Notes: generated by a model from the letters alone, not told the origin. A stretch of DNA of 58,784 nt from Candidatus Zixiibacteriota bacterium (GCA_018820315.1 JAHJOQ010000111.1:1-58784); one strand, 5' to 3'. Shown: positions 27,025 to 36,308, counted from the first letter of the stretch. Made by a program: numbers and translations.

Positions 27025-28458
27025 TCATTTGTTATGCAATATATTTGCCAACTTGAACTTTTGTAAGCTAATAGCATCGTACAATTGGGGCATGCAACGG
27101 ACGCACGAAACGTACTTCAGTGCGCTATCGCAACTGGCTGATGCTTCTTCGAAGGAAGCCATTTTGGCTAGGATAATGGAGCGGTTGTGCCACGCCCCTG
27201 GAAAACATCTCTTATACGTGATTGCGCTATCGATGTACATCAATGCTGTCGCAAACTCTCCAAGATATTCGTGAATTACTCCTTTATTTGCCCACGCAAG
27301 AGCAAATTCTCTATTGTAAGCTATGGCGGTATCATGGCAAGCGTTAGCTTGCTCGTAATTCCTGAGATTCTGCAAAGCTATTCCGCGATTTGTCCAAGCC
27401 TCAGGATTGTCGCGGCGAAGTGCAATAGCTGAATCAAGGCTGGCTACTGCATCCAAGTACCGTCCCATCTTGGAGAGTGTTACCCCCCGATTGTTCCACA
27501 CTTTCTCAGCCTTCCTGTTGTACTGAAGTGCCGAATCGTAACTACACACAGCACCCTTCAAATCTCCCATGTCGGACTGTGCCCTCCCTCGGTTGAGCCA
27601 TGCACCAGAAAATCCTTCTCTTAATTCAATGGCAGTGTCGCAGCTAGCGATCGCTGCCATGAATTGCCCCAGCAAACCAAGCGCAGCGCCCCTATTGCTC
27701 CACGCTTCTGGATACTCTCTATCGATGTGGATAGCCTTGTCGTAACTGGCTACCGCCTCTGCGTACTTTCCGAGATCGTCGAGCGCCGTTCCTCGATTGC
27801 ACCAAGCTACGGGGTCGTCACTTCTACGTGCAATCACCGAATCGCAGCTCGCGACAGCATCCTCGAACCTCTGTAATCTCCTCAGAGTGACGCTTCTGTT
27901 GGTCCAAAGGCTTGGATAATTCCTGTCAAACACGAAGACAGAATCGTAGCAGCTGAGCGCCCTAGCGTAATCTCCCATAGAATGATAAGTGGCTCCACTG
28001 TAGAACAGAACGGCTGCCATAGTCTCTGCGTCGCTCAAAGCTGCTGCGCGAGTTACTTCGAGCAGTGTCAGTGCCATTCCATAATTCTCAACACCTATTG
28101 CGACAATGGCGCTATCTAATGTTGTTTCAACAATTCCCTGAAGACACTCGGCCTGCCTTCGTGCGTTCTCTCGACATTCATCGCACTCTGTATCAGAAAA
28201 GGACTTGCTAATATATTCCTTCAGGCTGTCCATTTCGCACTTCTGGCTTTCCTCGAAAGCGGCAATGATCCGGTCCGCAGGTTCATCCGATGGATACACA
28301 CAGACGGCAGCTACAACCGTGCATATTGCTCCGATTATGCTTAACCACCATACGCATCGTCTCGCCGATTTCCCTTTAGCTCGTTTGCCCACGATGATTG
28401 CAGCAAGTCCGAACGCCCCTGCAAAACAACCAATTATGTATGGAAAGTAGTTCCACAT
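27025..28458 (-). CDS. Membrane-anchored protein with nine tandem TPR repeats
   Basis: A 477-residue protein. Two hydrophobic segments near the N-terminus (about residues 5-24 and 38-52) suggest membrane anchoring. From about residue 155 to 460 there are nine consecutive 34-residue tetratricopeptide repeats of the pattern 'AW.NRG.AL..LG...DAVASCD.AI', unusually uniform, with Cys at several equivalent positions. TPR arrays bind partner proteins; no enzymatic domain is present and the partner is unknown. No good ribosome site precedes the ATG. It converges on uvrC with a 77-base gap. Confidence 0.75.
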   Translation of the reverse strand: MWNYFPYIIGCFAGAFGLAAIIVGKRAKGKSARRCVWWLSIIGAICTVVAAVCVYPSDEPADRIIAAFEESQKCEMDSLKEYISKSFSDTECDECRENARRQAECLQGIVETTLDSAIVAIGVENYGMALTLLEVTRAAALSDAETMAAVLFYSGATYHSMGDYARALSCYDSVFVFDRNYPSLWTNRSVTLRRLQRFEDAVASCDSVIARRSDDPVAWCNRGTALDDLGKYAEAVASYDKAIHIDREYPEAWSNRGAALGLLGQFMAAIASCDTAIELREGFSGAWLNRGRAQSDMGDLKGAVCSYDSALQYNRKAEKVWNNRGVTLSKMGRYLDAVASLDSAIALRRDNPEAWTNRGIALQNLRNYEQANACHDTAIAYNREFALAWANKGVIHEYLGEFATALMYIDSAITYKRCFPGAWHNRSIILAKMASFEEASASCDSALKYVSCVRCMPQLYDAISLQKFKLANILHNK

Positions 28459-28666
28459 TCAATCAATAGCCTAGTCGGTGCGCAATATCCCCTGTATCGT
28501 AGTCATTACATGTATTTGCTTGCCAATATATCGGTTCTTGCATACGCAAGGCAAGTAATTTTCTCCAAACGGGTTTGTGCAGCAATTCCCGACATAGAGA
28601 GTCGATTTCACAGGGACATAACTCAACCGCAATGATACTGTGTTTGAGATCAGCTATTGGCAACAG

Positions 28667-28694
28667 AAAATCGCCGGATCTACATCCGGCGATT
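28667..28694 (-). terminator. Terminator after the 67-residue protein gene
   Basis: A perfect 11-bp stem (28669-28679 with 28684-28694) around a 4-base loop. Read on the minus strand it is followed by TTTT, and it lies 29 bases past the stop of the small gene at 28723. Confidence 0.82.
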
Positions 28695-28722
28695 CTCGAA
28701 CCCAACTACGTAACTCGGAAAT

Positions 28723-28926
28723 TTATACTAACGATTCTATAACATAGACTTCGGTAGTGCGCTGCCCCTCTGAGTATCCATTCTCTTCAACTACCAGCGC
28801 CATCGACTTATCGTCTGTCTGGATAGTCAAGAATAAGCCGTGGCCGTTCTTCAACTCAAAAGCGCTTTCGACTCTGCCACCAATGATCTTCCTCAAATCT
28901 TCTTTCAGATTCTCAGTAACGGACAT
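28723..28926 (-). CDS. Small protein of unknown function (67 residues)
   Basis: A 67-residue acidic protein starting MSVTENLKEDLRKIIGG, with an amphipathic helix followed by beta-like strands (FELKNGHGLFLTIQTDD, MALVVEENGY). An excellent GGGAGG ribosome site lies 5 bases before the ATG and a strong terminator follows, which makes it a real gene. No family is recognised. It is 31 bases downstream of the radical SAM gene on the same strand, so it may be translated from that transcript. Confidence 0.75.
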   Translation of the reverse strand: MSVTENLKEDLRKIIGGRVESAFELKNGHGLFLTIQTDDKSMALVVEENGYSEGQRTTEVYVIESLV

Positions 28927-28957
28927 GTTTACCTCCCCGTTTCTTTAAGTAATGGTT

Positions 28958-29947
28958 TTAGGTGATGATGTTGACATGAGAGTTGCATTTGTTGCACTCA
29001 TTTCCTTTTAATCCAACGACACTCGTCGAATATCCGGTTCGTGATATCAGAAGATTCCCACACACAGGACAGACCGTGTCGGAAGTTCCTGCTATCTGCG
29101 CATTTCCAACGTATACGAAATCGAGCTGCTCATGAGCGATTTCATAAGCCTGCTCAAGAGACTTCATCGGTGTGGCATCAATATCCATTTCATGGGCTGG
29201 GAAATATCGAGATATGTGAAATGGAATACTTCTGCCGAGTCCTGCGATCCACAGCACCAGATCTCGAACATCGTCTTCGGAATCATTCAATCCTGTGATC
29301 AGTAGATTTGTGATTTCGACATGGATTCCTGCATGAACACAAGCTTCAACTGTCCCTTTGACAACGTCAAGATTCCCTTTGCAAACTCGCCGGTAGAACT
29401 CATGCCGAATCGATTTTACATCGATATTTACAGCATCGATATATGGCAAAAGCTCCGCCAACGGCTCCGGATTGATGTAGCCGTTCGTTACGCAAACATT
29501 ATAGAGTCCGCGTTTGTGAGCTGCTTCTGCTGCATCGTAAAGATACTCGAACCAGATAAACGGCTCACTGTATGTGTATGCGATTCCTGGGGAATGTCGC
29601 TCTATCGAAATATCTACAAGTTGTTCCGGAGGGATGTATGACGTCGCTTGCTTCTCCTGCGATATAGACCAGTTCTGACAATTCTTGCAGGAGAGATTGC
29701 AGCCGTTCGGCCCTACCGATAGAATCGGGTCGCCCGGATGAAAATGATATAGCGGTTTCTTTTCGATAGGATCAATGTTGACCGAAACGACTTCGCCGTA
29801 GTTGGTGGCGACCATCTTGCCATTCTCGTTGACTCTTCCCATACAGATTCCCTCGTTGCCGTCGCGAATCTTGCACCTCACCGGGCACAGCAGACAGCGC
29901 ACTCGCCCATCGGGCAAAACCTCAAAATGTCGTGCATCATGCTTCAT
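28958..29947 (-). CDS. amrS: AmrS-type radical SAM protein (AmmeMemoRadiSam system)
   Basis: A 329-residue PflA-like radical SAM enzyme. The N-terminal VRCLLCPVRCKIRDGNEGICMGR carries the extra cysteines of AmrS. NLSCKNCQNW holds the CxxxCxxC motif that binds the 4Fe-4S cluster. The C-terminal PVCGNLLISRTGY...NKCNSH region is a small cysteine pair ribbon typical of the family. The ATG at 29947 matches the family start (MK.....F..LPDGRVRC); a GTG at 29962 is the alternative. The partner genes of the AmmeMemoRadiSam system (AMMECR1 and MEMO) are not in the window. The substrate is unknown. Confidence 0.85.
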   Translation of the reverse strand: MKHDARHFEVLPDGRVRCLLCPVRCKIRDGNEGICMGRVNENGKMVATNYGEVVSVNIDPIEKKPLYHFHPGDPILSVGPNGCNLSCKNCQNWSISQEKQATSYIPPEQLVDISIERHSPGIAYTYSEPFIWFEYLYDAAEAAHKRGLYNVCVTNGYINPEPLAELLPYIDAVNIDVKSIRHEFYRRVCKGNLDVVKGTVEACVHAGIHVEITNLLITGLNDSEDDVRDLVLWIAGLGRSIPFHISRYFPAHEMDIDATPMKSLEQAYEIAHEQLDFVYVGNAQIAGTSDTVCPVCGNLLISRTGYSTSVVGLKGNECNKCNSHVNIIT

Positions 29948-29997
29948 CGGACGCGGGACCACCGGTCAGTACATCAATCGGTATCGATTCATATTAA

Positions 29998-30147
29998 GGC
30001 TTGTTGAGAAACCCTAAATGACGTCATTGCGAACGAAGCGTGGCAATCTCCGCATTTCACAATAGCTTTGCCTTACATAGAGATCGCCACGTCGCCTCGC
30101 TCCTCGCGATGACGACGATGGGCATATTTGGACTTTTCAACAAGCCC
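29998..30147. repeat. 150-bp intergenic inverted-repeat element (copy 1)
   Basis: The ends are near-perfect inverted repeats: ggcttgttgagaa (29998-30010) and ttttcaacaagcc (30134-30146). Internally, gtcattgcgaacgaagc...gcaatctc is an imperfect inverse of gagatcgccacgtcgcctc...gcgatgac. A half of this element recurs at 40001-40071 (inverted) and 47706-47738. The overall palindrome and lack of coding make it MITE-like. Confidence 0.75.
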
Positions 30148-30198
30148 ATATTAGCCGGTATGAATACGGTCTGGAAGAGGGGATTCAACAAAAACTAT

Positions 30199-30783
30199 TC
30201 AGTGTTCAAGAATTTTCTGTATCCAGTGGGCAGCATCGAGAAGGTTGTCGGCAATGTAATCAGGCCAAGTACCTGCCGACTCAGATTTCTCCAATTCGGA
30301 CTTGCCGTATCCTGTTAAGACGAGAATCCCTTTGCCACCCAGATTCTGGCAGAGCTGGACATCAGAGAGTTTGTCACCAATTGAAAAGCAGGTCCGAATA
30401 TCAATGTTCAGCAGTTTTTCAGCCATCCTGACCATGCCGGGTGCTGGCTTGCGGCAGTCGCATTCGACACGATATTCAGCTACAGTAGCCTCCGGGTGGT
30501 GCGGGCAGTAGAAAAATAGGTCAGGGCGGGCATCCTGTTTTTCGAGGCGACGAAATATCTCCTCATTTATCTCGATCACTTGCTGCTCGGTTAGGTATCC
30601 ACGCGCGACACCCGATTGATTGGAGACAACGACTATCACATATCCAAGCTTGCGCAATATCCCGATAGCCTCGCTCGAGTGCGGAAATATCTCGATATCG
30701 TCTACGTCCGTGAGAAAATCCTTCTCTTCGATCAGAGTTCCGTCACGATCGAGGAGAATCACTTTCTGATTGTCGTCAGTCAA
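30199..30783 (-). CDS. gmhB: D-glycero-D-manno-heptose-1,7-bisphosphate 7-phosphatase
   Basis: A 194-residue HAD-superfamily phosphatase of GmhB type. VILLDRDGTLIEEKDFL has the nucleophile DxDGT motif, VVVSNQSGVARGYL is motif II, and the zinc loop YCPHHPEATVAEY...ECDCRKPAPGM is diagnostic for GmhB/HisB-N proteins. The FSIGDKLSDVQLCQN segment is motif IV. It removes the C7 phosphate in the route to ADP-heptose for lipopolysaccharide. The start is TTG at 30783, overlapping the end of the glycosyltransferase gene. It is the last gene of an envelope operon. Confidence 0.88.
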   Translation of the reverse strand: MTDDNQKVILLDRDGTLIEEKDFLTDVDDIEIFPHSSEAIGILRKLGYVIVVVSNQSGVARGYLTEQQVIEINEEIFRRLEKQDARPDLFFYCPHHPEATVAEYRVECDCRKPAPGMVRMAEKLLNIDIRTCFSIGDKLSDVQLCQNLGGKGILVLTGYGKSELEKSESAGTWPDYIADNLLDAAHWIQKILEH

Positions 30784-31798
30784 TTCCGGTAACCTCTCTG
30801 ATGCTGTCGAGAATCAACTCCGCGTCCATCTTCGTAAAACAGAATCTCTCTTCCCGTAAACAGTCATCTGCGCCATGTTTGGAGCATGGCGAGCAGTATT
30901 CATCGACCGTCAGTGCTTTGCACTTGACGCCAAGAGGGGAGAATCCAAGAACGGGGTGGGTCGGTCCGAACAAACCGACAGTCGGAGCGCCTACCGCAGC
31001 CGACAGGTGCATCACGCCCGAATCGTTCGACACAGTACACTTGGCAGATGCAAGAACACCGGCCAGGCTCTGAATGGCGAGCCCTGTTAAGACAGACAAT
31101 TGACCTGATTTGACAAGGTGGTCGAACAAATTGAGATATTCGAATTCATCTTTCTCGACGACGACTATCCTCAGATTCATCAACTGGACAATTCTCTCGG
31201 CAATATCGACCCATTGTGGTATTGGATAGTGTTTGGTTGGATGAGATGCTCCGACGGCGAAGACGGCATACCCACGCGGCGCCAGACCATTATCCTGCAA
31301 TAACTGATTTATATTTCTTTCGACATCGTAGGGCAATACCAGTCTCGGAACCCGCGCGCCCGCAGCCACCTGTATCTTCTCAAGTATTGATAGATACAAA
31401 TCTACCGTATGTCGATGCTCATCGCGAATCTTTTTCTTCACGGCTCTTTGTCTGGCTCGCCAGTTCTTGGAGTAGGTCACGATCTTGTTAGCATTGAGCT
31501 GGAATTTAATCCACCAGCTTCTCATGTTGTTATGCAGATCGATCACAAGATCATATCGCTCGTTGCAAAGCCGCTTAATAGATGCTGCAAGACCGAGGAG
31601 TGATTGATCTCGACCAGGAATTTCGAGAGTGTGGATGTTGTCCACACCGGCAAACAGTTTGACAACATCGCGATATTCTGCGCGTGTGAGATAGTCTATA
31701 ACTGAGTCAGGGTACGCAGCTCTTATCGATCTCACTGCCGGTTCAGTGAGTATCACATCACCAAGATGCGATAGCCGTATGATGAGCACACGTTTCAC
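30776..31798 (-). CDS. Glycosyltransferase family 9 (heptosyltransferase-like)
   Basis: A 340-residue GT9 protein. It begins RVLIIRLSHLGDVILTEPAVRSIR, the opening of ADP-heptose transferases, and has the C-terminal TVSNDSGVMHLSAAVGAPTVGLFGPTHP donor-binding region. It would add a heptose (or related sugar) to the lipopolysaccharide core on the cytoplasmic face of the inner membrane, consistent with gmhB next to it. The start is GTG (31798) in a GTGA overlap with the end of uppP, and its end overlaps the gmhB start. Confidence 0.88.
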   Translation of the reverse strand: MKRVLIIRLSHLGDVILTEPAVRSIRAAYPDSVIDYLTRAEYRDVVKLFAGVDNIHTLEIPGRDQSLLGLAASIKRLCNERYDLVIDLHNNMRSWWIKFQLNANKIVTYSKNWRARQRAVKKKIRDEHRHTVDLYLSILEKIQVAAGARVPRLVLPYDVERNINQLLQDNGLAPRGYAVFAVGASHPTKHYPIPQWVDIAERIVQLMNLRIVVVEKDEFEYLNLFDHLVKSGQLSVLTGLAIQSLAGVLASAKCTVSNDSGVMHLSAAVGAPTVGLFGPTHPVLGFSPLGVKCKALTVDEYCSPCSKHGADDCLREERFCFTKMDAELILDSIREVTGID

Positions 31799-32592
31799 TT
31801 GATGAATACGATCCCGAGAATTCCGGCGATCAAAGTGTAGATACCGAAGAGATATATCTTGCCGCTGATGACCATCTTTTGCAGCAGGAGCAGGGCGAAG
31901 TATCCCGATACAAACGCAACCGCCATCGCTATGATATAGCTTGATATTCCAAAAGAGAGCCCTGTTTCGATGGCATCGATTCCCGTGAGCAGAGTTGCAC
32001 CTATTATCGCAGGCATCGAGAGTATGAACGAGAAGCTGAATGCTTCCTGACGGCTGACACCACTGAATAATCCTGCCGTAATCGTGCTGCCGGATCGCGA
32101 GATCCCGGGAAGTATCGCCAGCGCTTGCGCGCAGCCGATTAAGAACCCGCTTTTGAGAGTTACATGTTTGCCCTTCGGCTTTGCAAGAAGTGTCGAAAGC
32201 AATATAGCCGATGTCACTAACAGCATGGCGGAAGCCATCCTGGCAGACGAGAAGGCTGATTCAATCTGATCTTTGAAAAGCAACCCTATCACCATAGCCG
32301 GGATTGTTGCGATACAAATGATGACGAACTGGCTGAAATCACGCGTGGTCATTTCGTCGCGAATTCCGACAATAATCTTGATCGGCGAGAGGAATATCCT
32401 CGTCAGAACCGGGAAGAAGAACGCGACTACTGCGAGGAGAGTCGCAAAATGTGTGGCGACTTCAAATGATATGTCATTGGACGAGACTCCCAACAAATGC
32501 TCCACCAGTACCAGATGACCGGAAGAGGAGACAGGGAGGAACTCGTTCAGCCCCTGGACGAGGCCGAGAAGCAGCGCATCGAGAAATGTCAT
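31795..32592 (-). CDS. uppP: Undecaprenyl-diphosphatase UppP/BacA
   Basis: A 265-residue polytopic membrane protein. LGLVQGLNEFLPVSSSGHLVLVE is the first signature (Glu and Ser catalytic residues), and LPGISRSGSTITAGLFSG is the second, with the conserved Arg. It recycles the undecaprenyl diphosphate carrier and confers bacitracin tolerance in known species. The ATG at 32592 matches the usual family start (M....A...G.VQG.NEFLP) and has GGAG upstream; a TTG at 32628 in a TTGA overlap with the upstream gene would add 12 residues. It is coupled to the glycosyltransferase gene by a 4-base overlap. Confidence 0.93.
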   Translation of the reverse strand: MTFLDALLLGLVQGLNEFLPVSSSGHLVLVEHLLGVSSNDISFEVATHFATLLAVVAFFFPVLTRIFLSPIKIIVGIRDEMTTRDFSQFVIICIATIPAMVIGLLFKDQIESAFSSARMASAMLLVTSAILLSTLLAKPKGKHVTLKSGFLIGCAQALAILPGISRSGSTITAGLFSGVSRQEAFSFSFILSMPAIIGATLLTGIDAIETGLSFGISSYIIAMAVAFVSGYFALLLLQKMVISGKIYLFGIYTLIAGILGIVFIK

Positions 32593-32624
32593 TCTATTCG
32601 GCGCTCCAGTGAGTATCGCATCGA

Positions 32625-33302
32625 TCAATACACCGCAAAATTGATTCCGGCTATAAGACCGATCTGGTCATCAAACTGAAATTCCAGGTAGAACTGCACG
32701 CGATCCCCCGGCTTGTACTGTCCGCCCAGATTCAGACCGATGTCGAAGTCAGATTTATCGTCGTCCCCGTCCGATACACCCTCGATGCGCAGTTGCAGTC
32801 TTCCGTATGGCGAAATGCTGGAATTGTTCTTAAGTCTGATCGGATAGGAAGCCACCAACCCCATGCCTGCCAGCCACAGCGTGGCATTTTCGCCGATATC
32901 GTAAATCTCAGCCACCCAGTTGAGTGCCATATCCGGCATAGCGCCAGTTACCTTGTTGTAGAAGTGGTATTTTATCCCCGCACCAATCATGAAATTGGGA
33001 TCATCTCCGCCTTCTGAATCGAGTATGCCGGACTTGACCTCGAAATCAGCATTAGACATGATTCCGATCGCGAAACGGCCAAATATCGTATTCGCGTCTT
33101 CATAAGCTCCGACGTACGCACCCAGGTCGATTGAACCGGGAGGAACCGCCTCCGCTGTAGAAATCTGCCCCGTAACGCCGCCGACGTTTAGTGACCGGTT
33201 TCCCGAGTTGGCGAGGGCCCTGTTCATATCCTGCTCACCACAATATGCGGTTTGAATAGAAACAAATAGCACGATGATTACTATAAGAGTTCCGTTCTTC
33301 AT
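32625..33302 (-). CDS. Small outer-membrane beta-barrel protein
   Basis: A 225-residue exported protein with a clear signal peptide (residues 1-21, ending TAYC-G). The mature part has about eight to ten alternating strands and a final aromatic residue (GINFAVY), consistent with a small barrel. ISTAEAVPPGSIDLGAYVGAYED near residue 50 resembles the start of other barrel families. GGGAGG lies just upstream of the ATG. It is the first gene of the envelope operon OMP-uppP-GT9-gmhB; its stop overlaps the alternative uppP start. No family is named with confidence. Confidence 0.65.
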   Translation of the reverse strand: MKNGTLIVIIVLFVSIQTAYCGEQDMNRALANSGNRSLNVGGVTGQISTAEAVPPGSIDLGAYVGAYEDANTIFGRFAIGIMSNADFEVKSGILDSEGGDDPNFMIGAGIKYHFYNKVTGAMPDMALNWVAEIYDIGENATLWLAGMGLVASYPIRLKNNSSISPYGRLQLRIEGVSDGDDDKSDFDIGLNLGGQYKPGDRVQFYLEFQFDDQIGLIAGINFAVY

Positions 33303-33828
33303 CTTACCTCCCGTAGAATTGACCAGCTTCGAACCTATTTTCCATCTTCCATACCGTTGTTGTAACTCATACGTAGTAAGGCAGCTGTTTGATCCAAAGA
33401 TAATTGCCTAACCCGATTCAGCCTGGATCGAAACAGCAACACGTACAAGGTTGCGATTGACAGCGCAAATCCTGTTCGCCCATCATGGGTTGTCCCAGCT
33501 TCAAAGTCAACAACTAACTGTGGCGTAACTGTCACGGGGAGTAGGGATAGTGATGTTGTGTGATATTCGAATCATAGCGATGATCAATCGCATGGGCTGA
33601 AAGAGGTTGAGATTCCTACCAGTTGGGAATCCCAATATCGTCGGGATCTCCCGGCTGTGCGTCTGCATGAGAACTGACAATCAACAATTCTGATCCTGAT
33701 CTTATCCAGTTCTTTTGAGCTCGGAGTGTCGTTCAGTACTTGGGCTGGCCGCTCAGATACGGCTCAGATTTCTATTGACCTTTTCGTCAGGGGGTATTAA
33801 TTGCCGAAGTCAAGTAACTGGAGGCGGT
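33303..33828. other. 526-bp divergent intergenic region
   Basis: It separates the minus-strand envelope operon from prfB. Open frames in it (for example 33335-33535 minus) lack ribosome sites and have no recognisable content. A possible prfB promoter is TTGACC (33775-33780), 17 bases, TAATTG (33798-33803). The region has several short imperfect hairpins but nothing that can be named. Confidence 0.5.
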
Positions 33829-34924
33829 ATGGCACAGCAGACTGAGCACGATCTTTCGAAATACAGGCAGAAACTCGAACAGATTCGGGGTTATCTTTGA
33901 CTTAGAGCAGCGCGAGTCGAAGATTGCCAAGCTCGAAAAGCAGTCCACCGACGAGAGTTTCTGGAACGACTCCTCAAATGCGCAGTCAGTCCTCAAACAG
34001 CTCAAGCTCGAAAAGAATATCCTGGAAGAGATCGATGGCCTCGATAGAGAACTGCAGGATATGGAAGTCCTGATGGAACTTGTCGAGGAGGAAGATTCTG
34101 CTGAAGCCCAGCAGGAATTTGATGCTGCTGCCGAGAAATTTGCCAAGAGGCTTGACGCTTTCGAGTTCAAGACATACCTCTCCGATCCTGATGATCCCAG
34201 CTCCGCGCTGCTAACCATACATCCCGGCGCCGGAGGCACGGAGTCAATGGACTGGGCGTCCATGATTTTGCGTATGTATATGCGCTGGGCCGAGCAGAAC
34301 GGCTTCGAAACCGACACCATCGACTTTCAAGCCGGTGACGAGGCCGGAGTCAAGTCGGCCACTATCGAGATCAAGGGCGATTATGCGTACGGCTATCTCA
34401 AAGGGGAATCGGGGGTACACCGACTGGTAAGGATCTCGCCGTTCGACGCTAACAAGCGCCGCCACACATCCTTCTGTTCCGTATTCGTATTGCCTGAAGT
34501 TGAAGGTGATATCAACATCGAAATCAAGTCTGACGATTTGCGTATCGATACTTACAGAGCATCCGGAGCTGGTGGGCAGCACGTTAACAAAGTCTCGTCG
34601 GCGGTGCGCATAACTCACGAACCTACCGGCATTGTCGTGCAGTGCCAATCGGAACGTTCTCAGCTCAAGAACCGTGAGTCGGCAATGAAAGTGTTGAAGG
34701 CTCGTCTCTATCAGTTGGAGAAGGAAAAGGAAGAGGCGAAGAAGCAGAAGCTCGAAGCAACCAAGAAGAAAATTGAGTGGGGTTCCCAGATACGGTCGTA
34801 TGTATTCCACCCTTACAATATGATAAAGGACCATCGCACCGATTATGAAACTTCGAATGTCACCGCAGTTATGGATGGGAATCTTTCTGAGTTCATTAAC
34901 TCATATTTGATGTTCAGTAAGTAA
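33829..34924 (+). CDS. prfB: Peptide chain release factor 2 with programmed +1 frameshift
   Basis: The zero frame runs from the ATG at 33829 (GGAGGC upstream) for 23 codons to an in-frame TGA at 33898-33900. Before it lies the classic slippery site CTT-TGA-C preceded by an internal Shine-Dalgarno-like GGGG, as in E. coli. Reading +1 from GAC at 33899 continues to the stop at 34924, for 364 residues in all (E. coli RF2 has 365). The downstream part contains the stop-codon recognition motif SPF (about residues 203-205) and the GGQ catalytic motif in GAGGQHVNKVSSAVRITH (about 248-250). RF2 reads UGA and UAA; the in-frame UGA makes synthesis self-limiting when RF2 is plentiful. Confidence 0.97.
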
Positions 34925-34941
34925 GTGCAAGCGGAGGAATA

Positions 34942-35937
34942 ATGAGCATCCTGGAAGAACTTCAGAATAAGGCGCGAGCTTTGAACAAACACGTCGTCCT
35001 GCCGGAGGGTGAAGAGCCCCGAGTAGTGCAGGCGGCTAAGATGATTGTCGAGAGTGGAATCGCGAAAGTGACCCTGCTCGGAGGCGAATCGAAGGTTGCA
35101 GCCCTCGCGAAGCAGTATGGTCTCAATTTGAATCAGGTTAATGTGATCGATCCGGGCAGTTCTGATAAGCTTAATGATTATGCGGAGCAGTTCTGCGATA
35201 TGCGCAAGGCGAAAGGGACCACACTCGAACAGGCCAAAGAACAAATGAAGCAGGTGCTTTATTTTGGCGCCATGATGGTGAAGCGAGGCGAGGCTGATGG
35301 TTCGGTGGCAGGCTCGGTTCACACTACCGGCGATGTTCTCAGGGCGGGAATTCAGGTGATAGGCCTGGCTGAAGGCATCAGATCGGTTTCGTCATGCTTC
35401 ATGATGGTCGTGCCTGAGTTCATGGGTGAAACCGATAAGGTCTTTCTGTTTGCTGATGGCGCAGTGATCCCCAATCCGTCTGCGGCTCAACTCGGTTCGG
35501 TCGCTGTTTCCACTGCTCGCACGATGAAGGTCCTCGTCGGGGAAGATCCAAAAGTCGCGATGCTGTCGTTCTCTACCAAAGGATCAGCGGAACATGCAGA
35601 TGTGACCAAAGTGCGAGAGGGACTCCGAATCGCCAAGGAGATCGATCCGAATCTGGTGATTGACGGCGAATTGCAGGTCGATGCTGCTATAATACCGAAG
35701 ATCGCCAACTCAAAAGCGCCCGGCTCACCGGTCGAAGGGAAGGCAAATGTGCTGATTTTCCCTGACCTCGACGCAGGCAACATCGCATACAAGATAGTGC
35801 AGCGCCTTGCAAAGGCTGAGGCTATCGGGCCGATCATTCAGGGTCTTGCCAAGCCTGCGAACGACCTTTCGCGGGGCTGCTCACCCGAAGATATCGTAAA
35901 CGTGACAGCTATTGCGATGATAATGAGCACGCTGTAG
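34942..35937 (+). CDS. pta: Phosphate acetyltransferase
   Basis: A 331-residue single-domain Pta/Ptb family enzyme, the length of compact bacterial forms. It begins with LEELQNKARALNKHVVLPEGEE, has GEADGSVAGSVHTTGDVLRAG in the middle, and SKAPGSPVEGKANVLIFPDLDAGNIAYK near the C-terminus, the phosphotransacetylase signature. It interconverts acetyl-CoA and acetyl phosphate. An acetate kinase partner is not in the window. It has a GGAGGA site 6 bases before the ATG and follows prfB by 17 bases. Confidence 0.95.
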   Translation: MSILEELQNKARALNKHVVLPEGEEPRVVQAAKMIVESGIAKVTLLGGESKVAALAKQYGLNLNQVNVIDPGSSDKLNDYAEQFCDMRKAKGTTLEQAKEQMKQVLYFGAMMVKRGEADGSVAGSVHTTGDVLRAGIQVIGLAEGIRSVSSCFMMVVPEFMGETDKVFLFADGAVIPNPSAAQLGSVAVSTARTMKVLVGEDPKVAMLSFSTKGSAEHADVTKVREGLRIAKEIDPNLVIDGELQVDAAIIPKIANSKAPGSPVEGKANVLIFPDLDAGNIAYKIVQRLAKAEAIGPIIQGLAKPANDLSRGCSPEDIVNVTAIAMIMSTL

Positions 35938-36038
35938 TTTGAGCGAGAGTCATCCCGACTTGGGCTGCTGTTTTTTGGAGGAACTTACTCCGCCGGAGTG
36001 CTATTACATATGTGTTGATTTGGACGGAGAAAACTGAT

Positions 36039-36308
36039 ATGCCAACTTATGAATACCGCTGCAGAACCTGCGCCTACGAGTTTGAGGAATTTCAGAGCAT
36101 TGCTGATCCTGCCCTGACAAAATGCCCAAAATGTGGCGGCTTGATCGAGCGCCTGATTTCGGGCGGCGGTGGGCTTCTATTCAAGGGCTCCGGATTCTAT
36201 ATCACTGATTACAGGTCCGAAGGCTACAAGAAGGCCGCTCGGGCGGACAATGCCCCCACATCGTCCACAACGCCGCCTAAATCGGGAGACTCAAAGAGCA
36301 AAAAGTAA
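36039..36308 (+). CDS. FmdB-family zinc-ribbon protein
   Basis: An 89-residue protein. The ATG at 36039 gives the usual start MPTYEYRCRTCAYEFEEFQS; an upstream in-frame start would add residues not seen in the family. Two CxxC pairs (RCRTCAYE and TKCPKCGG) form the putative zinc ribbon, followed by the family's GGG.LFKGSGFYITDYRS region and a low-complexity Lys/Ser/Thr tail. Function is unknown; such proteins are widespread regulators or chaperone-like factors by suggestion only. It precedes the FAD oxidase by 21 bases. Confidence 0.85.
   Translation: MPTYEYRCRTCAYEFEEFQSIADPALTKCPKCGGLIERLISGGGGLLFKGSGFYITDYRSEGYKKAARADNAPTSSTTPPKSGDSKSKK

Noticed and set aside
28463-28705. An 80-residue minus-strand frame between the TPR gene and the small 67-residue gene
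   Set aside because: Its start lies beyond the terminator hairpin at 28669-28694, which would fall inside it, and there is no ribosome site.
33335-33535. A 66-residue minus-strand frame upstream of the envelope operon
   Set aside because: There is no ribosome site or recognisable motif. It is best read as non-coding.
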